In this document: piece by piece, positions 44,046-52,447 of the stretch
Position numbering within the stretch: position 1 is the first letter of the stretch
Layout of the letters: every line of letters starts with the position of its first letter
Origin: Streptomyces formicae
GTDB taxonomy: Bacteria > Actinomycetota > Actinomycetes > Streptomycetales > Streptomycetaceae
Assembly (NCBI RefSeq): GCF_002556545.1
Contig: NZ_CP022685.1
Location: 9,526,001-9,590,000, forward strand
Length of the DNA stretch: 64,000 bases
Reading direction: 5' to 3'
Position numbers and translations under genes: made by a program
The notes under the pieces: model-generated
The model's input: the letters and a program-made list of their open reading frames with translations, nothing else
What the model was told of the DNA's origin: nothing
Database searches by the model: none

Positions 44046-44701
44046 GAGGCGTCGTCGGAGTGGTCCGGCCGGGGTGAAGCGCAACCCCACAGCCTGCTGG
44101 GCCCGTTGGCGTGTCCGTCCAAGGCGAGGAGCTGGTGATCGATGAGCCATGCGACCCATTTCCGCAGGGCCTCTTCCGTGCTGATCTGGCATTCCGCCGC
44201 AGCCGCTACGCCGAAGAGGAGCAGGAGCGTCGTTCACTAGCTGGTTCGCGATGTGCAGTAGCCGCTGCAGCACATCACCATGCTGGGACCGGCGCCCCTT
44301 CGGCTGCGCACGGAGTTGCTTGCGATACCGGAAGTCGGCGGCCAGCAGACCGGTACCACGAGCCGCACCGAGGTTGCACGCACAGGCTGTCATGCTCGAA
44401 AAACGACACGAGGCGAAGTGGAGATCTCCTCTGTCCCCCACGTGGCGTGGCGCCGAGGGACAACGAGCGGGCGTTGGCGATTCGCACGGCGAGGGCTCTC
44501 AGAGCGCGCGACGGCACCGTCCCACCCGGGTCCCCCACCAACGCGCGGGACCTTTCGGTCCGGCCAGGGGCTGTGTGGGGGCGGGGGCTGTTGCAGGTCA
44601 CGGAAGTGACCGTGGGTCAGTCGGTGGCCGAGAGGCCGTTTCGACCGGGGCGGTGCGCCGGTGCGCTTCGTGAAGGGGGGGAGACGTGAAAGGGCGTTGC
44701 T
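44046..44701. other. Gap with decayed coding fragments
   Basis: A leftward frame around 44070-44230 reads ISTEEALRKWVAWLIDHQLL then ALDGHANGPSRLWG, and another around 44260-44390 also looks protein-like, but starts and continuous frames are missing. They may belong to one lost gene. A strong GGGGGGAG site before GTG 44686 leads only to a 16-codon frame. Confidence 0.35.
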
Positions 44702-44953
44702 GTACTACGCGAGACCGCCGCGGTCGCCCGGCCTAACCCCGCCGCCTACGCCTGGAACCTGCACACCCACTACGTCACCGCCCGCACCGGCACCACCACC
44801 AGCCGGGAACAGGACACGGCTCTCATGCACGACGGGCTCCACCTCACCGTCGACCGCATCGCCACCCTCACCGGCACCGAACCCGCCACCGTCACCGCCC
44901 TGCTCGCCGCCGCACGACGCTGGATCGGACAACCAGCACGAGGGCGAGGATGA
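44702..44953 (+). pseudogene. C-terminal fragment of an accessory-element protein
   Basis: A frame without a usable start reads ETAAVARPNPAAYAWNLHTH, then YVTARTGTTTSREQDTALMH and LTVDRIATLTGTEPATVTAL, ending LLAAARRWIGQPARGRG. The sequence is regular, helix-rich and G/C-biased, so it was coding. A frameshift separates it from the strong ribosome-binding site and GTG at 44686. The family is not recognised. Confidence 0.45.
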
Positions 44954-45310
44954 ACAAGCTCGCCCCCGTTGGCCGTGATGGAGGTGTTGGGCCGAGCCAC
45001 CCGGGCGCGGCACTGGATGTCCGCCGCGCGCCCGTCGCGCTGCTGCTCCAGCACTCGCACAGCGGAGCGGTGAACCGTGATCGTCCTGGTGGTACTTCTC
45101 CGACAGTGTTCAGAGAGGGGGCGGGGCAGCCATAGGTGGGATCGGTCCCCGGCGTGCGAACTGCTGCTGTCAGAGTCCGAGCTGCCCACGTCATGTCGCC
45201 ACGGCGGTTTCGGGCTGTTCAAACTGTGGAGGATCAGCGTCTCGAGGACGGGCGGCGGGCTGAGGCACTCAGGAGCTCAATCTGGGTACGTCGGTGCGAT
45301 CCACGAGTCG
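44954..45310. other. Gap without a supportable gene
   Basis: No convincing frame, hairpin or repeat was seen in these 357 bases. Confidence 0.4.
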
Positions 45311-46504
45311 TTACTGGTTCCGGTATTTTTGATCAAGGGTCCAAACGTAGTACCAACGCCCATCGCGAATCGGCTGCTTGCTGCTGTCCGCGAACTGATT
45401 CAGTACTGGCCACAAGGAAGTGCTCGTCACGAGGCCCGCGAGAGCTGCGTTCATTAGCGATCCATTCACCGCCGTCAACGTTGCAACGGTCAATCCGATT
45501 GATCCGTGTGTGGCCGCGAGTATCCGCTGGCGCTTCGGGCTTTTCAACTGGGCGTTAACGGAAAGTATCTGATCTTGGATTTCGCGCTCGATCTTCGCGA
45601 GGCCCTTTTCGGATTGATTCGACTCCAGCTCTCGCCCCATGCCGTCGAATTGATCCCTCAGGAAGCCGCGAAATCCTTCATATGACGAGAACTCGTTTAC
45701 GGTGATTTCGCTGAAATCGCGAAGGGTCACCCCATCGATGAAGGGGAGGTCGATGCGAGCGACAGGGCGGATCAGTTCGCCCTTTTCGGGGGTTGCTCCT
45801 GAGGCGTCGATGATTCTTTTGTCTCGGACAATGTAATCAATCGGGTTGACTGGGGGCTGGGCGACGCTGCCCGCGAGGTGGTGTCCGGAGCGTGCGGCTT
45901 GACCGCGGCGTTCCTCGACCCTCTCCGGCCGGTACAGGCCGTCCATGGCCGCATACGGTGCGGGGCGACGCCTTCTGGTGAACGTGTCAACCTCTGGCGG
46001 CTCCATCCTTGTGGCGTATGAGTAAATTGGGAGATACCACCAGAGTCCTGCCTCGAGCATTTCCTTGCTATCTCTGATCCATTCCCCCAGGGCGGGCAGA
46101 TCGGGGCAGTGGATTCCGAAGTACTCCACCGGGACTTCGTAAGACGTCGGAATCTGCATGCTCAGGTCCGTGTAATGTCCGATCGGTACGTACCGTGAAG
46201 ATCCGCGATGGCTTAAAAGGAGCGTGTCGGAGACTAGGGATGCACGTTTTGCGATGAACGCGAGCTCGCGGTTGTCTGTCGAAAGGCTTACGTGGTAGCG
46301 GGATCGCCTGGGGATCTTCTCGTAGCCTCCGCCCAGGTTGACTACGTGTGGCCACATGTACTTTGCGTATTGTCGGGCCACTGCCTCGCTCGGGAGGCTG
46401 GCGCGCCCCAGCTTTGCGTGTTCGAGTTCACGGAAGAATCCCTTCATTTTCTTGGCGATGAGGGGATCTTGTATGCGTGAGCGGCGCCAGAATGGGTGGG
46501 GCAT
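45311..46504 (-). CDS. Unrecognised protein, lower-GC, likely acquired
   Basis: A 397-residue protein matching no family I recognise. The N-terminal ~150 residues are mixed and aromatic-rich (FFRELEHAKLGRASLPSEAV, WPHVVNLGGGYEKIPRRSRY). A central Arg-rich, probably disordered stretch lies at ~180-215. A conserved-looking region IDLPFIDGVTLRDFSEITVN follows, then a helical segment (RELESNQSEKGLAKIEREIQ) and a hydrophobic stretch (~340-375) that could span the membrane once or twice. A/T third positions are much more frequent than in neighbouring genes, and rare codons such as AAA, ATT and TCT are present. This indicates horizontal acquisition. Its promoter suggests a leaderless mRNA. It is the best candidate for cargo of the eroded region. 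Confidence 0.75.
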   Translation of the reverse strand: MPHPFWRRSRIQDPLIAKKMKGFFRELEHAKLGRASLPSEAVARQYAKYMWPHVVNLGGGYEKIPRRSRYHVSLSTDNRELAFIAKRASLVSDTLLLSHRGSSRYVPIGHYTDLSMQIPTSYEVPVEYFGIHCPDLPALGEWIRDSKEMLEAGLWWYLPIYSYATRMEPPEVDTFTRRRRPAPYAAMDGLYRPERVEERRGQAARSGHHLAGSVAQPPVNPIDYIVRDKRIIDASGATPEKGELIRPVARIDLPFIDGVTLRDFSEITVNEFSSYEGFRGFLRDQFDGMGRELESNQSEKGLAKIEREIQDQILSVNAQLKSPKRQRILAATHGSIGLTVATLTAVNGSLMNAALAGLVTSTSLWPVLNQFADSSKQPIRDGRWYYVWTLDQKYRNQ

Positions 46505-46510
46505 GCGCAG

Positions 46511-46539
46511 ATTATGGGGTGGACCTGGAGCCGTGTCCA
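46511..46539 (-). promoter_or_regulatory. Promoter for a leaderless transcript
   Basis: On the lower strand TGGACA (46539-46534) and CATAAT (46516-46511) are separated by exactly 17 nt. The -10 box ends 6 nt before the ATG of the lower-GC gene. Transcription would therefore start at the ATG; no Shine-Dalgarno sequence is present. Confidence 0.65.
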
Positions 46540-46899
46540 GGGCGGCGTAGTGTCCCGGCCACGGTCCGTAAAGCTCTCCTGAGAAGCTGACCGCGGACCG
46601 GCTGCGAGCGGTGTCATTGCGAGGACGTCCTTATCGCGGAGTCGCCGCCCTTGAGATCGGCGCCTCGGGCGTCGACGGCGAATCTTGCCCACCGCGATGC
46701 CCCGTCCAGCGACACTGCACCGCCCCGGTCACCGGCACCGGACCAATGCAGAATGCAGAAGCCGTCTTCGACGTGCTGCCCACTCAACGAACCAACGGAT
46801 CGTCCGGCACGGACGTCGTCGGCACCCGCCGCAGCCGGAGGTTCAGAGTCGGAGTTCCTCTTCGCGACCGCGGCCGCCGCGCTCCGGGTGCGTCGGGCA
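46540..46899. other. Gap without a supportable gene
   Basis: Short frames exist but none has supporting features. The region may contain decayed sequence of the truncated regulator on its right. Confidence 0.4.
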
Positions 46900-47337
46900 T
46901 CAGGCGGTTTCGTTGAGGAAGTCCTTCACGACTGGGATGGCGCGGTACTGGGTGAACTCGGCGCGCAGACCGGTCAGGGTGTCGCTGCCGCGGGCCGTGT
47001 TGACGCCGCCCATCAGGGCGACGGCCCGCTGCGCGGTGTCGACGGCGCCGTCCAGGTCGCCGAGCGCAAGGTACGCCGACGATTGTCGAGCGAGATAGAT
47101 CGAGGTGCCGCGGGGCTCTTTCTCCGGGGCGTACGGGTCGGGATGTGCGGCGGCCGCGGAGAAGTAGGTGAGGGCCCGGTGCGGTTCACCGAGGCTGAGT
47201 GCGGTGGAGGCCGCGGCCTGGGGAACTTCGCCCGTGGTGATCCAGTACATGGATGCCAGGTCCTGGCCCGGCGGGGTGCCCTGGTCGTACGCGCCGAGCG
47301 CGTTGTCGATCGCGCGGTACGCGGCTACAGGGCACAC
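46900..47337 (-). pseudogene. C-terminal fragment of a TPR-containing transcriptional regulator
   Basis: The frame encodes tetratricopeptide-like repeats (ASTALSLGEPHRALTYFSAA, SSAYLALGDLDGAVDTAQRA) and ends AIPVVKDFLNETA. This is the usual C-terminus of Streptomyces XRE regulators with a TPR effector domain. The N-terminal helix-turn-helix and about two thirds of the protein are missing. Its left-running frame is joined at its 5' side to an unrelated fragment at about 47327-47340, marking a deletion. Confidence 0.65.
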
Positions 47338-47429
47338 GCCTTCAGCCAGCTATCCGACCGGACATGCACGTAGGGGTAGTACAGGCAGAGTTCCGCCCCG
47401 CCCAGGTAGAGGTCCCCCTTCAACTGCAC
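47325..47429 (-). pseudogene. N-terminal fragment of a DUF6236-like protein
   Basis: GTG 47429, with GGAGG 7 nt upstream, begins MQLKGDLYLGGAELCLYYPY followed by VHVRSDSWLKACAL and a stop. The YYPYVH.R...WLK.xAL pattern is the start of DUF6236 proteins, which are common near phage or defence genes. The other ~300 residues are absent. The break coincides with the TPR-regulator fragment, so one deletion fused both genes. Confidence 0.6.
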
Positions 47430-48156
47430 GCAGATGCCTCCAGATCGCCGCCCATGCTCGTACGAGGCCCCCGTTCAGTGTCGCGTGCGGCGGGGCCGGG
47501 CCCGCCGCCCTTTCCCGAGAATCCCCCGCCCTGTGCCGGGATTGAGCCGGACAGGGCTGCCATGATCAGCCAGCGTCGCGGCTCGGTAAAGCCCGCACCG
47601 GAAGCGGGACCGCGTCCGGACCGTGCTCGGTCGTCGCCTCTTCGCGCATCGGCTGCTCGCCCGGGGCCCGCACCACCTGGAAGTCGCTCAGAGGCTCGGG
47701 CTGCGCCCGGAGACCGCGGGCGAGTGCTGCACCGCGCGAAGCATGGTCGCGCGCGGCTGTCCCACCGGCATCATCGAACCCATGCCGCGCGGCCCACGTG
47801 ACGCGCCGCCCGCCCACTTCGCGTAACCCCGACGGTCGTCATCTTCAGGGTGGCCAAACAGGTACCACGTCTACTTACCATCGGTCTCCGCCGCCTGCGG
47901 TGATGTCACAACCCCTTGGGACATCACCGCTCTTTCATGTGACGTCACAGGGTCTGACCTGGGCGAAAACGGCACCACGGGGATGGTGCTGGGGAATGTC
48001 ACACCGCGTCACACGCAGTTCACCATGGAACAGCCCCGCAGGGACGTCGCCTAACGACTCGTAACGAAATGAGCTCGTGGATGCATCGGGAATGATCCTG
48101 CGTCAGCTCCCGTTGACGCGTCCGGATGGGGGTGTAAGTCAGTCGAGACGAAGAGA
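47430..48156. other. Gap with two inverted repeats and no clear gene
   Basis: Two structures are visible. GCGGCGGG/CCCGCCGC with a 6-nt loop (47487-47508) is terminator-like. GGTGATGTC/GACATCACC with a 12-nt loop (47899-47928) is operator-like and lies in a stretch rich in TGATGTCAC/TGACGTCAC elements. Open frames here have no recognisable products. Confidence 0.5.
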
Positions 48157-48510
48157 GTGAGCAAGCCGTGGGAGGTCGACGACGGACTGTGGACACGGAT
48201 CGAGCCGCTGGTGCTGGTGGTCCAGCGCCGGTACCGTCACCCTGGCCGACGGCGCTTGGATGGTTGGCAGGTGTTCTGCAGAATTCTGTTTGTCGTCCAC
48301 ACAGGTATCCCGTGGCGGTTTCTGCCCCAGGAACTGGGCTTCGGCTCGGGGATGACGTGCTGGAGACGGCTTCGGGATTGGAACGAGGCCGGAGTCCGGC
48401 AACGGCTGCACGAGCTGCTGCTCGCCGAGTTGCGGACGGCCGACATGCTCGTCCTTTCTAGGGCTGCCGTCGACTCCAGCCATATCCGGGCGATGAAGCG
48501 TGGGCCGGCC
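48157..48510 (+). mobile_element. Truncated IS5-family transposase
   Basis: The translation MSKPWEVDDGLWTRIEPLVL ... HTGIPWRFLPQELGFGSGMT, CWRRLRDWNEAGVRQRLHEL ... AAVDSSHIRAMKRGP is the N-terminal half of an IS5-family (IS427/IS1031-type) transposase, including the first catalytic Asp region (VDSSHIRA). After about residue 118 the sequence no longer matches, and the second Asp and Glu are missing. The open frame runs on to 48648 by chance. No flanking inverted repeats were identified. The element is dead. Confidence 0.85.
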
Positions 48511-48745
48511 ACGGACCGGTCGTGCGGGCCGTCTCTGTCCGCGGCGCCGGACCGGTCTGCCGGACTCTGTCACGACCGCCGCCCTCGGTGTGGACACGGG
48601 GGCAGGGCCCGATGCGCTTCTTCACCTGGACAGTGCCTCCGGCGGTGACGGGAACCAGCACCTCAACGATCCTCGTGCCTGCGGACCGAGGCACTTCCTG
48701 CGTTCGTGAACCAGTGGGGCAGCCTGTGCAGACGCGAGGCTGGGA

Positions 48746-49129
48746 TCAGGGCTGCGCCTTGCAGGCCGCGCGGGCCGCGCCGACCACGGCGACTGCGTCC
48801 TTGTATGAGATGTCGAGCTTCTTCTTGGTCTCCCGGGTGATGTTGACGGCGCTGCCGATGGCGCCGCCCACACCACCGTTGCCGTCGGCGGCGCAGATTG
48901 CGTTGCCTTGGCTGACGAGTTCCTCGTCGCTGACCCCGGAGGGTTTGTTCTTGGTGTTCTCAAGGACATTGAAGAAGATTTTCTTCCTGGCTCCGATCAG
49001 TTCATTGGAGCTGGAGGTGCCGGTCGTTGCATGGTCCGATGAGCCGGACTCTCCATCGGCCGGGCCGCAGGCGGTCATGAAGGCCATTCCCATGATCGCG
49101 ACACCAAAGGCGACAATTTTTTTCGTCAT
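48746..49129 (-). CDS. Small lipoprotein, DUF732-like
   Basis: A 127-residue exported lipoprotein. The lipobox FMTAC gives the lipidated Cys21. The mature part is Ser/Thr-rich, then carries VSDEELVSQGNAICAADGNG and YKDAVAVVGAARAACKAQP. The paired cysteines and helical pattern resemble the DUF732 domain of actinobacterial exported proteins. Function unknown. The ATG overlaps the stop of the small membrane protein gene upstream (ATGA). Third positions are less G/C-biased than typical, suggesting recent acquisition. Confidence 0.75.
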   Translation of the reverse strand: MTKKIVAFGVAIMGMAFMTACGPADGESGSSDHATTGTSSSNELIGARKKIFFNVLENTKNKPSGVSDEELVSQGNAICAADGNGGVGGAIGSAVNITRETKKKLDISYKDAVAVVGAARAACKAQP

Positions 49130-49308
49130 TTGTTCTTGAACTCCCTGCGCCAGTGAATCGCTGTCAACACGCAACCCGTACCGGCCGGCAGGGAGCCCGC
49201 TAAGGGCTGGCACTTTGCCGCCCATTCGAGAAAGGCATAGTCTTCCTCCTGGGCGTCCGTGACAATGGAGCCGACGCCCAGGATAATCATTACTATTCCT
49301 GCTCCCAT
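49126..49308 (-). CDS. Small membrane protein coupled to the lipoprotein gene (60 aa)
   Basis: The product begins with one hydrophobic helix (MGAGIVMIILGVGSIVTDAQ) and continues with an acidic then Cys-containing segment (EWAAKCQPLAG, GTGCVLTAIHW). GAGGTGAC precedes the ATG. Its last codons overlap the lipoprotein start, so the two are translated together and likely act in the same place at the membrane. Family unknown. Confidence 0.6.
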   Translation of the reverse strand: MGAGIVMIILGVGSIVTDAQEEDYAFLEWAAKCQPLAGSLPAGTGCVLTAIHWRREFKNK

Positions 49309-49735
49309 GTCACCTCATCGCTCACACGGCATCGAAGTCGCAGAAATACTGTACAAGCGAAAGGCTGGAGGGAGGTGAGGCCTTCACGTGGCAGTGGAAA
49401 TTTCATTCCCAGGTACAAGGCCGGGTACACCTTTCGATGTATTCCTTCGAGGGTGGGGTGGGGGCGTGGACGACATTTCGCACGGCTGCCAGCTTCAGTT
49501 GGTGCTGCTCGGACCGGCGGCTGCCGCTCGGGTGCCGGGTCCCGGGTGGGCCCCCGAGCGGGGCTGTGCCTCAGGCCGGTCCGGCCGGTGCGGCGGAGAT
49601 TTCGGCCCCCGGGTGGGCGCGACGTGGTAGTCGTCCCTGAGGGCCGCACTCGCCAGTGCCGCGTGGTGCTTGCCGTGTGCGCGGCAGGAGTCGCTCGCCT
49701 GTGCTGGAGATACGCAAAAGTCGCGGGGGGAGCCA
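49309..49735. other. Gap with one long hairpin
   Basis: CCGCTCGGG (49524-49532) and CCCGAGCGG (49553-49561) form a 9-bp stem around a 20-nt GC-rich loop. No gene is supported in these 427 bases. Confidence 0.5.
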
Positions 49736-50245
49736 TGGCTGCGCTGCGGCTTGCGCCTCACCGCTGCGAGTGCACTGATCTATTCGATCAACTTTGCAAA
49801 CCGAGCTTCGGCCATCGTGGGCGTACAATTCGACCTCCGCCCACTGGAGTGGGAAGTGTTGACCGTGTTAGGCGCAGGAATCGGCATGCCGCTCATAGTC
49901 GGTGGTCTCACCATGCCTTCCTGGGGCCCTCGCCTTTCGGCCCTGTGCGTCTGGTGGAATAATTACCGCGCCTACCGCAGCCTTGCACCTTTATGGCTCG
50001 CGATGCATCAAGAACTACCCGAGATCGTTCTGCATCCCCCAACTTCTCCCCTGCCCAATCTGGACTATCGCTTGTACCGTCGGGTCATCGAGGTCCGCGA
50101 CGGACAGATCGCGCTGCGCCCCTACATGAATCCTGAGACCGCCATGCTGGCAGCCGAACTGGGCAGAGAAGCCGGATTAGTTGGCAATGAGCTAAGAGCC
50201 GTGGTTGAAGCAGCCCAGTTGAAGGTGGCGCTGAAGGCCGGCGGA
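49736..50245 (+). pseudogene. 3' fragment of a MAB_1171c-like membrane protein gene
   Basis: The frame carries one or two transmembrane helices (LTAASALIYSINFANRASAI, VLTVLGAGIGMPLIVGGLTM). It then has the cytoplasmic C-terminal domain WWNNYRAYRSLAPLWLAMHQ ... LDYRLYRRVIEVRDGQIALR, characteristic of MAB_1171c-like (DUF6545) proteins. The first five or so helices are missing, and the 3' end is cut near 50243, where the sequence becomes that of a hemerythrin gene in the opposite direction. An intact homologue lies at 52444-53685. Third positions are less G/C-rich than in that copy, so it came from a different source. Confidence 0.75.
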
Positions 50246-50749
50246 TCCGGGCTTCGGTGTCGGCGTACTCCTCGGCGCTCACCCAACGGGTCATCACAGG
50301 GAAGAGGTTCCGCTCCTCGGCGGCGATGTGCTCGATGAGCAGGTTACGCTCCTCGGCGAGCAGCGCCGCGAGCCGCCCCGCGCCGTCGGCCGGGTCCTCC
50401 AGCGGGCCGCGGCTTCGTCGCAGGTGTCCTGGAGCGGATCGAGGGCGCTGTGCTCGTCGACGTGGGGCGTGAGGTCGATCGTATGCCCCGCGGAGAGGGC
50501 GATGAGCGGCCAGAGGGTGTCGTCCTCGTTGTGGTGGTGATGCCGTACGGCGGCGTTGTCCTGATGGATGTACGCCGCGACGGCGCGGGCGCGGGGCTCC
50601 GGTACGTCGGTGTGGGCGAGCGAGGCGAGGAGCTCGGCGAGCCGCGTGATGTCGCCGGTGAGGGCGCGGTGGCTCAGCCGCATACCGGTGAGATCGGGCA
50701 CCGGCTCGGACGTGCTGGAAGGAGGCGTGAGGGATGTGCTGTTGGACAT
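50246..50749 (-). pseudogene. Hemerythrin-domain protein, frameshifted and truncated
   Basis: From ATG 50749 the frame gives MRLSHRALTGDITRLAELLA and AVRHHHHNEDDTLWPLIALS, the first two metal-ligand helices of a hemerythrin HHE domain (H..H..E). Near 50415 the sense moves to another frame: RGPLEDPADGAGRLAALLAE, LLIEHIAAEERNLFPVMTRW with the second HxxxE pair, then YADTEARIR. The final ~15 residues are replaced by the fused MAB_1171c fragment. Both a frameshift and the truncation make it inactive. Confidence 0.75.
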
Positions 50750-50833
50750 GGCGCCAGGCTCTCCGAGCCCGCTCCACGCGCGGTGACCATCCACTCAACG
50801 CGATTACTCCTTGAGACGACCGGACCGAGCTGG

Positions 50834-52447
50834 TCAGGCTCTGTCCGAGCGCGCCCCCGCGTCGCTCTCCACACCGGCCTTCGGATCCGACTCCGATCCG
50901 GCCCCCTGTTCGGCGCGGCCCCCGTCGGCCTGCGCGTGCGTGGGCAGATGGCGCAGGCGTACCGCGGCGAGGACGGCGGCGGCGAGGACGATCGTGCCGG
51001 CCGCCGCGGCGGTGACGCCGAGGCCGCTGGCGAACGCCTCGTGGGCCGCCGCGAGGAGCGGGGTGGCGAGGGCGTCGGGCAGGGGCTCGGCAGCCTCCGT
51101 CGCCCCGGCGAGGGCGGAGCGGGCGGCGTCCGCGGTCGCCTCGGGCAGGCCGTCGGGCAGCTGGTCGGTGAGCTGGGTGCGGTAGACGGCGGTGCCGACC
51201 GTGCCGAGCAGGGCGACGCCGAGGGCCACGCCCATTTCGCCGCTGCTCTCCGAGAGGGCGGAGGCCGCTCCGGCGCGCTGGGGCGGTGCGGTGCTGATGA
51301 CCAGGTCCGTGCAGAGGGTGATCATCGGGCTCAGGCCGAGGGCCACGAGTTCATAGCCGGTGATGAGCAACGCCAGGTCGTCCCCGTCGACTTGGGAGAG
51401 GGTGGCGAAGCCGAGCGCCGCCACCAGGAGGCTGCCCGTGATGACCGTCGCGGGGCGAAAGCGCCGCGCGAGCAGCGGGGCGAGCAGGGAGCCGACGATG
51501 GTGCCCACGGAGGCGGGGACCATCCAGGCACCGGCCATGAAGGGGGAGAGGTCGAGGACTTCTTGAAGGTAGAGGGCGATGAAGAGCTGGGTGCCGCCCA
51601 TCGCGAACAGGCCCAGCAGGTAGGTGCCCAACGAGGTGTTGATGACGCGGTCGCGCAGCAGGGACAGGTCGAGCAGCGGGTCGTCCAGGTGGTTCTGGCG
51701 CCGTACGAAGACCACACCGAGGGCCAGTCCGGCCACCAGGGTCAAGGCGAAGGACAGGTCGGGGCCCGCGGCGCTGACGTGTTTTACCGCGTAGACGACG
51801 CCGAGCACGGCGGCCAGGGCGAGTGCGGCGCTGAACCAGTCGAGGCGCCCGCCTTGCGGGTCGCGGTACTCGGGCAGCAGGACGGGGCCGATGGCGAGCA
51901 GCAGCACCATCACCGGCACGCCCGCGAGGAAGACCGAGCCCCACCAGAAGTGCTCCAGGAGCGCGCCGCCGAGCAGCGGTCCGATGGTGGTGCCGACGGA
52001 GAAGCTCGTCATGACGACGGCCACCGCGAAGCTGCGTTGGCCGGCCCGTTGGAACATGACGCGGACCAGGGAGAGGGCGGACGGCATCAGGGTGGCCCCG
52101 GCCAGGCCGAGCAGCGCGCGGGAGACGATGAGCATGAGCGGGCTGGTGGCGTAGGCGGCGAGTGCCGAGGCGATGCCGAAGAGCGCGGCGCCGAAGAGCA
52201 TGATGCGCCTGCGGCCGATGCGGTCACCGAGGGCGCCTGCGGGCACCAGGGCTCCGGCGATCAGGAATCCGTAGATGTCCATGATCCACAGGAGTTCGGT
52301 GGAGCTCGGCCCCAGGTCGGCGCTCAGGTGCGGTACCGCCAGATACAGGACGGTCATGTCCATGGAGATCAGCAGCGTCGGCAGGGCCAGGACGGTGAGT
52401 CCGATCCACTCCCGTCGGCCGGCGAGGGGAGGGGTGTCGGTGGTCAT
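50834..52447 (-). CDS. MFS drug transporter, DHA2 (14-helix) family
   Basis: A 537-residue exporter with 14 predicted helices. It starts REWIGLTVLALPTLLISMDM and has the DHA2 signature LWIMDIYGFLIAGALVPAGA with the G-x-x-D-R-x-G-R-R loop (GALGDRIGRRRIML). Proteins of this group export drugs, quaternary amines and secondary metabolites by proton antiport. Its ATG overlaps the stop of the MAB_1171c-like gene, placing it last in the XRE - ImmA/IrrE - MAB_1171c - MFS operon. Induction by a toxic compound via protease cleavage of the XRE repressor is a testable inference. Confidence 0.92.
   Translation of the reverse strand: MTTDTPPLAGRREWIGLTVLALPTLLISMDMTVLYLAVPHLSADLGPSSTELLWIMDIYGFLIAGALVPAGALGDRIGRRRIMLFGAALFGIASALAAYATSPLMLIVSRALLGLAGATLMPSALSLVRVMFQRAGQRSFAVAVVMTSFSVGTTIGPLLGGALLEHFWWGSVFLAGVPVMVLLLAIGPVLLPEYRDPQGGRLDWFSAALALAAVLGVVYAVKHVSAAGPDLSFALTLVAGLALGVVFVRRQNHLDDPLLDLSLLRDRVINTSLGTYLLGLFAMGGTQLFIALYLQEVLDLSPFMAGAWMVPASVGTIVGSLLAPLLARRFRPATVITGSLLVAALGFATLSQVDGDDLALLITGYELVALGLSPMITLCTDLVISTAPPQRAGAASALSESSGEMGVALGVALLGTVGTAVYRTQLTDQLPDGLPEATADAARSALAGATEAAEPLPDALATPLLAAAHEAFASGLGVTAAAAGTIVLAAAVLAAVRLRHLPTHAQADGGRAEQGAGSESDPKAGVESDAGARSDRA

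Noticed and set aside
47566..47826. Short frames on both strands in the gap before the IS5 fragment
   Set aside because: Both are Arg/Pro/Ala-rich without start signals or known domains, as expected by chance in GC-rich DNA.
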